Shown here piece after piece: positions 36,139 to 45,632 of a stretch of 64,000 nucleotides of DNA. The notes under the pieces are model-generated. The model saw nothing but the letters and a program-made list of their open reading frames with translations. It was not told the origin of the DNA and searched no databases. Position 1 is the first letter of the stretch. Each line of letters opens with the position of its first letter. The DNA lies in assembly GCF_900111115.1 (NCBI RefSeq), contig NZ_FOGD01000002.1:496001-560000 (forward strand), written 5' to 3'. The stretch comes from Giesbergeria anulus (GTDB lineage: Bacteria; Pseudomonadota; Gammaproteobacteria; Burkholderiales; Burkholderiaceae_C). A program made the position numbers and the translations under genes.

Positions 36139-36909
36139 TCAGGCCGTGATGGGTTTGAAGCTGCGCACCCATTTGCGCGTCGGGATGTCCCAGCGCGCTT
36201 GCACGGCATCGCAGCGGGCCAACAACTCACCACGTTTAAAGCGGCTGGGGGTGCGTTGGGCCAGTACTACGGCGTTGCCCTCACGGGTAGGCTTGAAGGC
36301 CCAGACGGCATCTTCACCAAAGGCTGTAGCAATTTTTTCTAGGCTTTGGTCAAAGCTGGCACTACGGCCAAACAGGTTGACGGTCATGCAGCCGTCTTCG
36401 GTGAGCAGGGCGCGGCAATCGGCATAAAACTCGGTGCTGTCGAGCACGGGGGCGGCGGCGTTGTCGTCGTATAAATCGACGGCCAAAGCATCGACGGTGC
36501 CTGTCCACTCGTCGCGGCGGATTTCTTCGCCAGCGTCGGCCAGCACCACGCGCAGCATGGAGCTGTCTTGGGGCAGTTTGAACCAAGCCCGGCACACGGC
36601 CAGCACCTGCGGGTTCAGTTCTACGGCGGTAGTACACATGCGCAGCTTTTTGTGACAGAACTTGGTAATAGCCCCAGCGCCCAACCCCAATTGCATGGCA
36701 TGGCGTCCGGCCACGGTCGCCGGATCGACAAACAACAGCCAAGCCATCATGCGCTGGACGTATTCCAGTTCCAGCTCAAAGGGTTCTTTGATGCGCATCG
36801 AGCCTTGAATCCAAGGCGTGCCTAGGTGCAGGTGGCGCACATCGCCATCGTCAGAGACACTGACATCGGGTAGGGTGGTAGCAGTGGTTTTAGTTTTGGG
36901 TCGGGCCAT
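36139..36909 (-). CDS. Spermidine-synthase-like protein
   Basis: A 256-residue protein with a SpeE-like Rossmann fold. The SAM-type motif is MQLGLGAGAITKFCHKK, followed by the strand-2 acid in TAVELNPQVLAVCRAWF. VVLADAGEEIRR and VDLYDDNAAAPVLDSTEFYA then occupy positions where spermidine synthases place their catalytic aspartates. It lacks a clear N-terminal tetramerisation domain and starts with a Lys/Thr-rich segment. The start at 36909 has GGAA 8 bases upstream; the frame stays open 79 codons further but that part is not protein-like. It may be an aminopropyltransferase or a methyltransferase of this fold. It is coupled to the secretion ATPase gene. Confidence 0.75.
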   Translation of the reverse strand: MARPKTKTTATTLPDVSVSDDGDVRHLHLGTPWIQGSMRIKEPFELELEYVQRMMAWLLFVDPATVAGRHAMQLGLGAGAITKFCHKKLRMCTTAVELNPQVLAVCRAWFKLPQDSSMLRVVLADAGEEIRRDEWTGTVDALAVDLYDDNAAAPVLDSTEFYADCRALLTEDGCMTVNLFGRSASFDQSLEKIATAFGEDAVWAFKPTREGNAVVLAQRTPSRFKRGELLARCDAVQARWDIPTRKWVRSFKPITA

Positions 36910-37042
36910 CAAAGAGGTTCCAGTAATCCATAAGCAGCCAAAGCCTGCACCCAAGCTACACGTTTGCGCGCAAATCTCCACAAAATATGGGCTAGGCTGA
37001 TGTGGTAACAGTGTTTGTGCAGGCTGGTGGCGATCCAGTTTG

Positions 37043-37070
37043 GCGTCAGACAATCGACGTATTCTGACGC
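37043..37070. promoter_or_regulatory. Inverted repeat in divergent intergenic region
   Basis: GCGTCAGA and TCTGACGC form perfect 8-base arms around 12 bases. They lie in the 216-base gap between the divergent spermidine-synthase-like and GAF genes, immediately upstream of a possible -35 (TTGATC, 37071-37076) for the GAF gene. An operator is plausible. No clear -10 box was found. Confidence 0.4.
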
Positions 37071-37125
37071 TTGATCGTCCCACACAATACACCTTCGATT
37101 TCACACTACGATGCAGGAGACAGCT

Positions 37126-37635
37126 ATGGACATCAGCTACAAACAAAAAGTGATTTCTCTGGCCTCAGACTTTATGAAAGGCACAATGGCACCCGATGCT
37201 TTCTATCGGGGCCTAACTGAGGCCTTGGTGGGTACCGTGGGGTGCAGTCGTGCCAGCCTGTGGCGTTATACCAACGGCCTGTATGACAAGCTTGAATGCC
37301 TAGATCTGTACGACAGCGGAGAAAGCCAGCACCATGCCGGTTTCACGCTGCTAGAGACCGATTTTGGCGCCTACTTTGAAGCCATGCAGCGCGACAACAT
37401 GATAGTAGCCCACCATGCACGCCAGCACCCCGCCACCGATTGTTTTAACGAGTCGTACTTTGAACCCCACGGCATTTACAGCCTGCTGGATGTGGGAATC
37501 AGTGTCAACGGTTCGCGTTGGGGTCTGTTCTGTTGTGAGCAGGTGACTTTTGTCAAAGAGTGGAGCCAAGCAGACACCGAAATTTTGCGCTCCATCAGTA
37601 CCCTGTGCGGCATGGCCTTTAAAAAACTGCCCTGA
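37126..37635 (+). CDS. GAF-domain protein
   Basis: A 169-residue cytoplasmic protein consisting of one GAF domain. Family features are TVGCSRASLWRYTNG, the middle segment with HHAGFTLLETDFGAYFEAM, and the closing LLDVGISVNGSRWGLFCCEQ before a last helix ending in GMAFKKLP. There is no output domain, so it would act through a partner or a ligand. The start at 37126 follows AGGAGACAGCT; an ATG five codons earlier overlaps that site. It overlaps the convergent tatD gene by 17 bases. Confidence 0.75.
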   Translation: MDISYKQKVISLASDFMKGTMAPDAFYRGLTEALVGTVGCSRASLWRYTNGLYDKLECLDLYDSGESQHHAGFTLLETDFGAYFEAMQRDNMIVAHHARQHPATDCFNESYFEPHGIYSLLDVGISVNGSRWGLFCCEQVTFVKEWSQADTEILRSISTLCGMAFKKLP

Positions 37636-38458
37636 ACGCCAACGCCGCCGCCAACCGTGGCAGCGCGGCACCGGTATTGGCACAGTGGGCCTGTGCCAGC
37701 GTATCCAATGGCAACTGGCGCAGCCCAGCCAGTACAGCAGCAATGCGAGGCAACTGTGCTGGAGCATTGCGGCCTTGTGGCTGCCCTTGGGCACGCTCTT
37801 GTGCTGTGCGGTACAACCAGTGCGGCGGCATATCCGGGGCATCGGTTTCTAGCACCAAGGCCTCCAAGGGCAGTTCTAGCGCTAAACGGCGCAATTGCAA
37901 AGCGCGCTCATAGGTCAGGGCACCGCCAAAGCCTAATTTAAAGCCCAGCGCGATAAACGCTTGGGCCTGTTGCAAGCTGCCATTGAAGGCATGGGCAATA
38001 CCGCCTTGCACGGGTATCTCGCGCAACCCCTTGAGCAGCCGGTCAGCGCTGCGGCGCACATGCAAAATCACTGGCAAATCAAAGCGCCGGGCCAATTGCA
38101 ACTGCGCACGGTAAAACTGCTCCTGGCGAGCAGCGTCCAGCCCCGGCACGAAGTAATCGAGGCCGATTTCGCCCACGGCTACCAAGTGCGGGTCACTGCG
38201 GTACTGCTCTAGCAAACGCCCCAGCGCCGCCACATCGCCATCGCCTGCTTGTGGGGTGTAGAGGGGATGAATGCCCAGCGCATAGCTATCACCATACCGG
38301 TGGGCCAGTTGGCGCACCGCCTCGGCATGGGCCAGTTCCACCGCCGGAATCACTAAGTGATGTACCCCTTGGGCGCGGGCCTGTGCCCGTACGGCGTCCC
38401 GGTCGGGGGCAAACTCTAGGGCATCGAGATGGCAGTGGGTATCGATCCAAATGGGCAT
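37619..38458 (-). CDS. TatD-family metal-dependent hydrolase (probable DNase)
   Basis: A 279-residue TIM-barrel hydrolase of the TatD family, which includes 3'-5' DNases. Metal-binding motifs in order are DTHCHLD (His8, His10), VGEIGLDYF with the metal Glu, LHVRRSADR, AHAFNG and LETDAPDMPP with the catalytic Asp. Length is typical (about 260). It lies 17 bases after lolD on the same strand. Exact substrate is uncertain because paralogues of TatD differ. Confidence 0.9.
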   Translation of the reverse strand: MPIWIDTHCHLDALEFAPDRDAVRAQARAQGVHHLVIPAVELAHAEAVRQLAHRYGDSYALGIHPLYTPQAGDGDVAALGRLLEQYRSDPHLVAVGEIGLDYFVPGLDAARQEQFYRAQLQLARRFDLPVILHVRRSADRLLKGLREIPVQGGIAHAFNGSLQQAQAFIALGFKLGFGGALTYERALQLRRLALELPLEALVLETDAPDMPPHWLYRTAQERAQGQPQGRNAPAQLPRIAAVLAGLRQLPLDTLAQAHCANTGAALPRLAAALAFRAVF

Positions 38459-38475
38459 GGGGCAGCGGGCTAGGC

Positions 38476-39174
38476 TCAGGTCAGTACGCCCGATACCAAG
38501 CGCAACACCCGATCACAACGAGCGGCCAAAGTCTCGTCGTGCGTCACCATAATAAAGGCGGTGCCCTGCTCGCGTGCCAGCGCCAGCATGTGCTGGAACA
38601 CGCCTTCGGCGGTGCTGCGGTCAAGGTTGCCGGTGGGCTCATCGGCCAGCACACAGGCCGGGCGCGTGACCAGCGCGCGGGCAATGGCCACGCGCTGGCG
38701 CTCACCGCCTGAGAGTTCTGCCGGGCGGTGTTCAGCCCGCTGCGCCAGCCCGACGCTAGCCAACATCTGCGCGGCTTGGCGGTCACATTCGGCCAGTGGC
38801 AGGCGGCGAATGCGCAGCGGCATGGCAACGTTTTCTAGCGCACTGAATTCGGGCAACAGGTGGTGAAACTGGTACACAAAGCCCAAGTGTTGGTTACGCA
38901 ATTGGCCTTGCTGCGCCGCTGAACATTCTGCCAAGTTCTGCCCTAGCAAATGCACGCTGCCAGCGGTGGGGCTGTCCAATGCCCCCAGCAGATGCAGCAA
39001 AGTGCTCTTACCCGACCCTGAAGCGCCGACAATCGCCAGCGTTTGGCCCGCATGCACCTCCAGATCCACGCCTTGCAGCACCGTCACGTCTAAACGGCCT
39101 TCGCTAAAGCGTTTGCTCAGGCCCTTGGCCTGCAACACCGGGGCGAGGGAATGGGAAAAGGGTGGGTTACTCAT
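38476..39174 (-). CDS. lolD: Lipoprotein-releasing ATPase LolD
   Basis: LolD drives release of outer-membrane lipoproteins from the inner membrane. It has Walker [11 protein letters not shown]-loop [19 protein letters not shown] (the FHHLLPEF stretch is a LolD marker), signature [15 protein letters not shown], Walker [12 protein letters not shown] and H-loop VTHDE. Starting at MSNPPFSHS (39174) gives 232 residues and an 8-base overlap with the lolC stop. The frame stays open 21 codons further upstream inside lolC. Confidence 0.94.
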   Translation of the reverse strand: MSNPPFSHSLAPVLQAKGLSKRFSEGRLDVTVLQGVDLEVHAGQTLAIVGASGSGKSTLLHLLGALDSPTAGSVHLLGQNLAECSAAQQGQLRNQHLGFVYQFHHLLPEFSALENVAMPLRIRRLPLAECDRQAAQMLASVGLAQRAEHRPAELSGGERQRVAIARALVTRPACVLADEPTGNLDRSTAEGVFQHMLALAREQGTAFIMVTHDETLAARCDRVLRLVSGVLT

Positions 39175-40420
39175 AGCGCAGGGCCTCGGCGGGGTTGACG
39201 CGGCTGGCGTGCCAACTGGGGTACAGCGTAGCGACAAAAGACAGCAGCAGTGAGATCAGGCCAATCGGCACAATGTCGCCTGCCTGCGGGTTGCTGGGCA
39301 TTTTGCTGATGAGGTAGATGTCTTTGGGCAAAAAGCTGGCATTGAGCAACCGCTCAATGGCGGGCACGATCACATCGATGTTGAAGGCAATACCTAGCCC
39401 CAGCAGCAAGCCGACCAGCGTGCCAATCACCCCGACCATCGCACCTTGCACCACAAAAATCCCCATGATGCTGCGTGGGCTGCTGCCCAGCGTGCGCAAG
39501 ATGGCAATGTCGGCGCGCTTGTCTTGTACTGACATCACCAGTGTGCTCACCAAATTGAACGCCGCCACAGCCACGATCAGCGTCAGGATGATGAACATCA
39601 TGCGCTTTTCCATCTGCACGGCGGCAAACCAAGTGCGGTTTTGCTGTGTCCAGTCGCGTATCCACAGCTCACCACTGATGGTAGCGGCCAGAGCCTGCGC
39701 CACGCTGCGGGCTTGATGCAAATCGTGGAGCTTGAGCCGGATACCAGTGGGGCCTTCCAAACGGAAGATGCGCTGTGCATCCTCGTGGTGCAACATCACC
39801 AGTGCCGAGTCGTATTCATAGTGGCCCGAATCAAAGGTGCCCGCCACCGTCATTTGCTTGAGGCGCGGCACGACCCCAGCCGGGGTCACCTGCCCTGCCG
39901 GGGCAATCAGCGTTACCGCATCACCCACCTGCACGCCTAGGCTGCGTGCCAGTTCCACCCCCAGCACGACACGAAACTCGCCCGGCACCAATTGCGCCAG
40001 CGTTTGCGCACTGGCTGCGGCCAGATCGGTCACTTCCCCTTCATGGGCGGGGTCAATGCCACGCACGAGGGCACCTTTCATATCTTCGCCACGCGCCAGC
40101 AGCGCTTGCGCCGCCACAAACGGGGCCACACCGGCCACCTGTGGGTTTTGGCGGGCCTCGGCCATTGTGCGCGCCACGTTGGGCAAAGCAGCGCCACCGG
40201 GGGCAAAGATCTCAATGTGCGAGACCACGCTCAACATGCGGTCGCGCACCTCTTTTTGAAAGCCGTTCATCACCGACAACACGATGATGAGCGCCGCTAC
40301 CCCCAAAGCGATGCCCAGCATGGACACCCCTGAGATAAACGAGATAAAACCATTGCGCCGGGTGGCACGACCGGCGCGGGTATAGCGCCAGCCTAGGGCG
40401 AGTTCGTAAGGAATTTGCAT
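39167..40420 (-). CDS. lolC: Lipoprotein-releasing permease LolC/LolE
   Basis: The transmembrane permease of the Lol exporter. The N-terminal helix with the conserved [14 protein letters not shown] and [20 protein letters not shown] is followed by a large MacB-like periplasmic domain (about 45-260) and three C-terminal FtsX helices including [20 protein letters not shown]. It is 417 residues. Only one permease gene is present. Many betaproteobacteria encode a single LolC/E-type protein, which would work as a homodimer. It starts at 40420; the 12 upstream in-frame codons are unrelated. Confidence 0.93.
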   Translation of the reverse strand: MQIPYELALGWRYTRAGRATRRNGFISFISGVSMLGIALGVAALIIVLSVMNGFQKEVRDRMLSVVSHIEIFAPGGAALPNVARTMAEARQNPQVAGVAPFVAAQALLARGEDMKGALVRGIDPAHEGEVTDLAAASAQTLAQLVPGEFRVVLGVELARSLGVQVGDAVTLIAPAGQVTPAGVVPRLKQMTVAGTFDSGHYEYDSALVMLHHEDAQRIFRLEGPTGIRLKLHDLHQARSVAQALAATISGELWIRDWTQQNRTWFAAVQMEKRMMFIILTLIVAVAAFNLVSTLVMSVQDKRADIAILRTLGSSPRSIMGIFVVQGAMVGVIGTLVGLLLGLGIAFNIDVIVPAIERLLNASFLPKDIYLISKMPSNPQAGDIVPIGLISLLLSFVATLYPSWHASRVNPAEALRYE

Positions 40421-40478
40421 GGAGCGGTGATTGTGGCACTGCCGAGCCACAAGCAAGCAGCCACGGTAGCATCACCCC

Positions 40479-42164
40479 ATGCACCGATTGCACCGTTTTC
40501 TCCCATTCCTCCAATGGCCCCGACCCGATAGGACTTTGCTGCGCAGCGAGGCACTGGCGGGATTGACCGTCGGGCTGATGGTGATTCCCCAAGGCGTAGC
40601 CTATGCCGCATTGGCCGGAATGCCTTTGGTCACGGGCATTTATGCTTCCATGTTGCCTGCCTTGGTGGCGGTGTTGTTCAGTGCGTCTACGCGGCTGTCA
40701 GTCGGGCCTACGGCCTTGAGCTGCCTGTTGGTGGGCACCTCGCTGGCAGGGCTGGCAGAGCCGGGCAGTGCGCAATGGGTACAACTGGCGGTTTGGCTGG
40801 CGCTGCTCAGTGGTTTGTTACAGGCGATGCTGGGGGGGCTGCGCTTTGGCTGGCTGCTTAATCTGGTCAGTGCCCCGGTGCTAATGGCGTTTACCCAAGC
40901 GGCGGCAGTGCTCATCATGGGGTCGCAATTACCATCTTTGCTAGGCTGGCAGGGGGCTTGGCCGGGCTGGGGGCAAGCATTACCAGTGCATTGGCCCTCA
41001 CTGGCATTTGGTGTGGTCAGTGTGGCCTTGCTGGTAGGGGTGCGGCGCTGGAAACCGGCTTTTCCGTCGGTGTTAGTGATTGTGCTCGGCAGTGCGGGCC
41101 TATCGCAGTGGTTGGGCTTTGCCGATGCCGGGGGTGCTGTGGTGGGGCCATTGCCCCAAGGGCTGCCAGCGCTGTATTGGCCCACCCTACCGCAGGCCGA
41201 TGTACTAAGCCAGTTGATTCTCCCAACCCTCGTTATCACGCTGGTGAGTTTTTTAGAAACTGCTTCCAGCGCCAAGGTAGATAGCGAGCGCGCTGGTAAG
41301 CGCTGGAACCAAGACCAAGACCTGATCGGCCAAGGGCTGGGCAAGATTGCCTCTGGGCTGTGCGGCTCCTTTGCCACCAGTTCGTCGTTTTCTCGCTCGG
41401 CGCTCAACTTGTATGCCGGGGCGCGTACTGGCTGGGCCACCGTGGCCTCGGTGCTGGTGGTGATGGTGGCACTGCTGTGGTTGACGCCCGTGCTGCGCCA
41501 TGTGCCCCAGCCGGTGCTGGCGGCCATTGTGTTGGTGGCCGTGGTGGGTCTGATCAAGCCGCGCGAATTTATCCGCCTGTGGCGCATCTCGCGCACCGAG
41601 GCCGCCATTGCCGCCGCGACCTTTGCCGTGACGCTGCTGGCCGCCCCGCGCCTGTATTGGGGCGTGTTGGTGGGGGTGCTGATGGCGTTAAGCCAGTTTT
41701 TGTACCAGCGCCTGCACCCGCGCATCATTGAGGTGGGGCAACACCCCGATGGCAGCCTGCGCGACCGCCATCTGTGGCAACTGCCACCTTTGGCACCCCA
41801 CCTGTACGCGCTGCGCATGGATGCCGCACTGGACTTTGCGACCGCCAGCGCTTGGGAACGTGCCGTGGTCGAGCACTTGAGCCTGCATCCGGACACCCGC
41901 CATGTCTGTCTGTTTGCCCAACCCATCAACCGCATTGACGCCACAGGCGTCGAAGTATTTATGAAGGTGGCAGCGCAATTGCAACGCCAGCGCATCACCC
42001 TACATGTGAGTGGCATGAAGCTGCCGGTAGAAACCGCCCTGCGCCAAGCAGACGCCTTGCCGTCTGGCTCTGGGCTGGTGCTGTACCGCACCGATGCGGA
42101 GGCGCTCAATGCCATGAGCTTGCTGCGCGAATGGCCCGACGATATTGCAGGCAGCGCCATTTAA
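40479..42164 (+). CDS. SulP-family anion transporter with STAS domain
   Basis: A 561-residue inner-membrane anion transporter of the SulP/SLC26 family. The signature follows the first helix: GLTVGLMVIPQGVAYAALAG, then PLVTGIYASMLPALVA and TALSCLLVG. About 10-12 membrane segments follow. A cytoplasmic STAS domain (about 445-545) has VCLFAQPINRIDATGVEVFM. The conserved FATSSSFSRSALN segment is present. Sulfate or bicarbonate are common substrates; the sequence does not decide. It is divergent from lolC across 58 bases. Confidence 0.9.
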   Translation: MHRLHRFLPFLQWPRPDRTLLRSEALAGLTVGLMVIPQGVAYAALAGMPLVTGIYASMLPALVAVLFSASTRLSVGPTALSCLLVGTSLAGLAEPGSAQWVQLAVWLALLSGLLQAMLGGLRFGWLLNLVSAPVLMAFTQAAAVLIMGSQLPSLLGWQGAWPGWGQALPVHWPSLAFGVVSVALLVGVRRWKPAFPSVLVIVLGSAGLSQWLGFADAGGAVVGPLPQGLPALYWPTLPQADVLSQLILPTLVITLVSFLETASSAKVDSERAGKRWNQDQDLIGQGLGKIASGLCGSFATSSSFSRSALNLYAGARTGWATVASVLVVMVALLWLTPVLRHVPQPVLAAIVLVAVVGLIKPREFIRLWRISRTEAAIAAATFAVTLLAAPRLYWGVLVGVLMALSQFLYQRLHPRIIEVGQHPDGSLRDRHLWQLPPLAPHLYALRMDAALDFATASAWERAVVEHLSLHPDTRHVCLFAQPINRIDATGVEVFMKVAAQLQRQRITLHVSGMKLPVETALRQADALPSGSGLVLYRTDAEALNAMSLLREWPDDIAGSAI

Positions 42165-42220
42165 GCGCTATTTGACCCGGTGGCCCTAGGGGCCAGAGGC
42201 CATCCCGGAAAATACCGCCC

Positions 42221-43222
42221 ATGCCCCATCCCGTAGAACTGATTGTTCCTTATGCCGCCTGCCAAACCCCTGCTTGCCAAGAAACCCTGCAAGCGCTGGC
42301 ACTGCCCCACCTGAACCGCTTACTCGCCCGCCTGTCCCCAGCACCCCAACCACTGGCAGCCATCGACGAGATGGACACCAGTCTGTCCCTACCCCATGAA
42401 CGGGCTTGGGCGCAAGCGCTGGGCCTGCCCGATGCCAACGGCCATATCCCTTGGGCAGCAGGGTATGCCTACCAGCAAGAGCTGGCGGGCATTGGGCCAG
42501 ATACAGCTTGGGCTTTTATCACGCCCTGCTACTGGCAAGTAGGCACCGACCACATCACCCTGCACGACCCAGCGCAACTGCAACTGACGCCGCAAGATGC
42601 CCAAACCCTGCTAGAACTGGTCTCTCCTTGGCTGGCCGAAGATGGCTTGCAATTGCACCTAGACACCCCCGGCCGCTGGCTGGCCCACGGGCCACTGCTG
42701 GCCGAGTTGCCCATGCCCTCCCTAGAGCGGGTGCAAGGCCAAGATGTGCGCCACTGGATGCAGCATCAAGGGCAAAACCCGCACATCAGCGCCACCCAGC
42801 GCCGGGCCACGCAAGTCTGGCAGCGCCTGCACAGCGAGCTACAAATGCTGCTCTACACCCATCCCTTTAATGATGCGCGCCAAGACCGTGGCTTGGTGCC
42901 GGTCAATGCCTTCTGGGTGCATGGGGCCGGTTGCTTGGCAACGCCCCCCGCCGCCATCACGCTACCGCCGCAGCGGCTCGATAGCCTGCAAACGGCGGCC
43001 CAAAGCGGTGATTGGCCAGCTTGGGCCAGCGCGTGGCAAGCACTGGATGCCGGGCCACTGGCGCAACTGCTGCAACACATTGACGCTGGCGGTGCGGCAC
43101 GGCTCACACTGTGCGGTGAACGCGCTGCCCTGACTTGGCACACCGCTCCGCGCAGCTTGGGGGAGCGCCTGTCCCGGTTTTTCCGGCCCCGTTCCTTTAG
43201 CGAAATCTCCAAGGCCCTATGA
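42221..43222 (+). CDS. RpfE-like protein (recJ-linked conserved protein)
   Basis: A 333-residue soluble protein resembling the RpfE/COG4255 group, sometimes labelled phosphoglycerate-mutase-like. It shows VELIVPYAACQTPACQETLQ, LPHERAWAQALGLPDANGHI, TAWAFITPCYWQVGTDHITL, a NPHISATQRRATQVW-type middle and a C-terminal GLVPVNAFWVHGAG. No complete phosphomutase active site is visible. Its stop overlaps the recJ ATG (ATGA). Linkage of rpfE with recJ is known from Xanthomonas, where rpfE belongs to the diffusible-signal-factor gene region. No rpfF or rpfG-type neighbour is adjacent here. The biochemical role is unknown. Confidence 0.7.
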   Translation: MPHPVELIVPYAACQTPACQETLQALALPHLNRLLARLSPAPQPLAAIDEMDTSLSLPHERAWAQALGLPDANGHIPWAAGYAYQQELAGIGPDTAWAFITPCYWQVGTDHITLHDPAQLQLTPQDAQTLLELVSPWLAEDGLQLHLDTPGRWLAHGPLLAELPMPSLERVQGQDVRHWMQHQGQNPHISATQRRATQVWQRLHSELQMLLYTHPFNDARQDRGLVPVNAFWVHGAGCLATPPAAITLPPQRLDSLQTAAQSGDWPAWASAWQALDAGPLAQLLQHIDAGGAARLTLCGERAALTWHTAPRSLGERLSRFFRPRSFSEISKAL

Positions 43223-44934
43223 AAATCACCGTTCGAGAGACCCCACCCCGCAGCACTTGGGCATTGGAGCAGGCGGGCATTCACCCGCTGCTGGCACGCC
43301 TCTATGCAGCCCGTGGCGTGAGCAGCCCGCAAGAACTAGATGCCAGCTTGGCCCAATTGTTGCCACCGCAAGGACTGCAAGGGATACAAACTGCCGCCAC
43401 CTTGCTAGCCGATGCCATAGCGCAAAACCTGCGCCTGTGCATCGTGGCCGATTACGACTGCGATGGTGCCACCGCCTGTGCAGTCGCCATTCGGGGATTG
43501 CGGCTGCTGGGGGCGCAGCAAGTGGACTTCCTTGTGCCCGATCGGGTGGTGGATGGCTATGGCCTCACGGCGGCTATCGCCCGGCGCGTCAAAGAGCGCG
43601 GTGCCGATGTGCTAATTACCGTAGACAACGGCATTGGCAGCCCCGAAGGCGTGGACGAGGCCCATGCCCTGGGCATGCAGGTACTTATCACTGACCACCA
43701 TTTACCCTCGAACCAAGTGCCAGCGGCTGATGCAGTAGTCAACCCCAATCAGCCCGGTTGCACCTTTGCCAGCAAGCATCTCTCTGGAGTGGGAGTCATG
43801 TTTTATGTGCTGCTGGCATTGCGCGCAGAGCTGCGCCAACGCGGCCAGTTTGATGCCACTAGCCAGCCCCGGCTCGATGCCTTGCTGCCCTTGGTGGCCT
43901 TGGGCACGGTGGCCGATGTGGTGCGGCTCGATGCCAACAACCGCCGTTTGGTGGCGCAAGGGCTGCAACGGGTGCGCGCTGGGCAGATGCCGCCCGGTGT
44001 AGCGGCACTGTTTCGGGCCGCTGGGCGCGATGCCCGCCAAGCCAGCAGCCAAGACTTTGGTTTTGCGCTGGGGCCGCGCATCAATGCCGCAGGCCGCTTA
44101 GCAGATATGGCCTTGGGCATTGAATGCCTGCTCACCGACGATGCCAGCCGCGCCGACGAACTGGCCAAATTGCTCGACAGCATCAACCGCGAGCGCCGCG
44201 AGATTGAAGGCGGTATGCGCGACCAAGCGCTGGCGCTGGCCGAAAACCTCTTTGCGGCAGAAGACACCCCGCCCCCAGCCATCACTGTGTTTGACGAGGC
44301 CTTTCACGAAGGCGTAGTCGGCATTGTGGCCTCGCGCCTCAAAGACAAACTGCACCGGCCCAGCTTCGTGTTTGCCGTCAGTGGCGCACCGGGCAAGGAG
44401 CAAGAACTCAAAGGCTCTGGGCGCTCCATTGTCGGCTTTCATTTGCGCGATGCGCTGGATTTACTGGTCAAACGCCACCCGGGCGTGCTGCTGCGTTTTG
44501 GCGGTCATGCGATGGCCGCAGGCTGCACGATTGACCGGGCGCAGTTGGACACATTTACCCAAGGGCTGGCCCAAATCGCGCAAGAGCAACTCGATGCTGC
44601 GACGCTCACACGCCAATTAGAAACTGATGGCCCGTTGGCACCGCAATACCGCCGCGCCGATCTGGTCGATACGCTGCAACGCGAAGTCTGGGGCCAAGGC
44701 TTTGCCCCGCCTACCTTCAGTGAGGAAGTGGAGGTACTGAGCCAACGCTTGGTGGGCCAAGACGGCAAGCACCTATCGCTCAAGCTCAAGCACCAAGGCG
44801 AGCCGGTGGATGGAATTTGGTTTGGCCATACTGAGCAGTTACCCTCGCCGGTGCTGCTGGCCTTCCGTCTCGATGTCAACGAGTGGCAAGGCCAGCGCAA
44901 GGTGCAGTTTTTGGTCGAGGGCGCGCAGCTTTAA
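43219..44934 (+). CDS. recJ: Single-stranded-DNA exonuclease RecJ
   Basis: RecJ degrades single-stranded DNA 5' to 3' in recombination and mismatch repair. DHH-family motifs are all present: IVADYDCDGATACA (motif I), TVDNGIGS (motif II), LITDHHLP (motif III), LGTVADVVRL (motif IV) and the DHHA1 element LRFGGHAMAAGCTI. An OB-fold C-terminal region follows. It is 571 residues, usual length. The start overlaps the RpfE-like gene by 4 bases and the end lies 5 bases from the convergent yqhA-like gene. Confidence 0.96.
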   Translation: MKITVRETPPRSTWALEQAGIHPLLARLYAARGVSSPQELDASLAQLLPPQGLQGIQTAATLLADAIAQNLRLCIVADYDCDGATACAVAIRGLRLLGAQQVDFLVPDRVVDGYGLTAAIARRVKERGADVLITVDNGIGSPEGVDEAHALGMQVLITDHHLPSNQVPAADAVVNPNQPGCTFASKHLSGVGVMFYVLLALRAELRQRGQFDATSQPRLDALLPLVALGTVADVVRLDANNRRLVAQGLQRVRAGQMPPGVAALFRAAGRDARQASSQDFGFALGPRINAAGRLADMALGIECLLTDDASRADELAKLLDSINRERREIEGGMRDQALALAENLFAAEDTPPPAITVFDEAFHEGVVGIVASRLKDKLHRPSFVFAVSGAPGKEQELKGSGRSIVGFHLRDALDLLVKRHPGVLLRFGGHAMAAGCTIDRAQLDTFTQGLAQIAQEQLDAATLTRQLETDGPLAPQYRRADLVDTLQREVWGQGFAPPTFSEEVEVLSQRLVGQDGKHLSLKLKHQGEPVDGIWFGHTEQLPSPVLLAFRLDVNEWQGQRKVQFLVEGAQL

Positions 44935-44939
44935 CCGGA

Positions 44940-45545
44940 TCAGTGGTCAGCAGGAGCAGCACTGTGGCTCATCAGCTTATCGGTTAGGGCAATAGCCAAC
45001 GCACTGAGCAAGAAAGTGATGTGGATGATGGTTTGCCACATCAACACCTTCTCATCGTAGTTGGCAGCATTGATAAAGGTTTTGAGCAGGTGAATAGAGC
45101 TGATGCCGATGATGGCGGTACTGAGCTTGACCTTGAGCACCGAGGCATTGACGTGGTTAAGCCATTCGGGTTGGTCAGGGTGGCTCTCTAGGTTCATGCG
45201 GCTGACAAAGGTCTCGTAGCCGCCCACAATCACCATGATGAGCAGATTCGAGATCATCACCACGTCAATCAGCCCCAACACCACCAACATGATGATGGTT
45301 TCGTTGATCTTGGTGATCTGCACATCGGTTTTGTAGCCAATGCCACTGATCAGCGCCTGCAATGCCTCGCTGTTACCAAACACGGCTTCGAGCAAATGCA
45401 CCAGCTCCACCCAGAAATGGAACACATACACCCCTTGGGCCACAATCAGGCCCAAATACAAGGGCAACTGTAGCCATCGGCTGGCAAAAATCAGCGAGGG
45501 CAGCGGGCGCAGGGGCGAAGGGGAGCCAGAACGGGGAGAAGACAT
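44940..45545 (-). CDS. YqhA-family (UPF0114) membrane protein
   Basis: A 201-residue inner-membrane protein of the YqhA/UPF0114 family. Four membrane segments are visible: about 29-49, 83-107, 140-160 ([16 protein letters not shown]) and 170-190. [20 protein letters not shown] followed by ETFVSRM is the family signature. Starting at [11 protein letters not shown] (45545) places a Pro/Ser-rich cytoplasmic start first. Molecular function is unknown. It is downstream of the chemoreceptor gene on the same strand with a terminator-like hairpin between. Confidence 0.85.
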   Translation of the reverse strand: MSSPRSGSPSPLRPLPSLIFASRWLQLPLYLGLIVAQGVYVFHFWVELVHLLEAVFGNSEALQALISGIGYKTDVQITKINETIIMLVVLGLIDVVMISNLLIMVIVGGYETFVSRMNLESHPDQPEWLNHVNASVLKVKLSTAIIGISSIHLLKTFINAANYDEKVLMWQTIIHITFLLSALAIALTDKLMSHSAAPADH

Positions 45546-45559
45546 GCAGCAGCCTGTGA

Positions 45560-45594
45560 ATAAAGAAGGGGCGCCGATTTTACGCAGCGCCCCC
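45560..45594 (-). terminator. Probable terminator after the chemoreceptor gene
   Basis: On the minus strand GGGGCGC pairs with GCGCCCC across a 12-base loop and is followed by TTCTTTATT. It lies between the chemoreceptor stop (45633) and the start of the YqhA-family gene (45545). The T-run is interrupted, so strength is uncertain. Confidence 0.5.
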
Positions 45595-45632
45595 TGAAAC
45601 GGGTATGACGGGCACAAAACCCGTCTGCTCTA

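Noticed and set aside
36910-37146. N-terminal extension of the spermidine-synthase-like frame up to 37146.
   Set aside because: The added 79 codons cover the intergenic promoter region and inverted repeat and have no homology-like character; a ribosome site supports the start at 36909.
40640-42160. A 506-codon open frame antisense to the SulP transporter gene.
   Set aside because: The plus-strand protein has clear SulP and STAS motifs; the antisense translation is low in hydrophobic order and rich in Ser, Arg and Thr.
42181-42195. TGGCCC-TAG-GGGCCA hairpin after the SulP gene.
   Set aside because: No T-run follows and the loop is three bases. It could be a weak transcript end but the evidence does not support a call.
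45608-45626. GACGGG/CCCGTC stem just after the second chemoreceptor gene.
   Set aside because: Only six base pairs and no T-run; the stem at 45560-45594 is the better terminator candidate.
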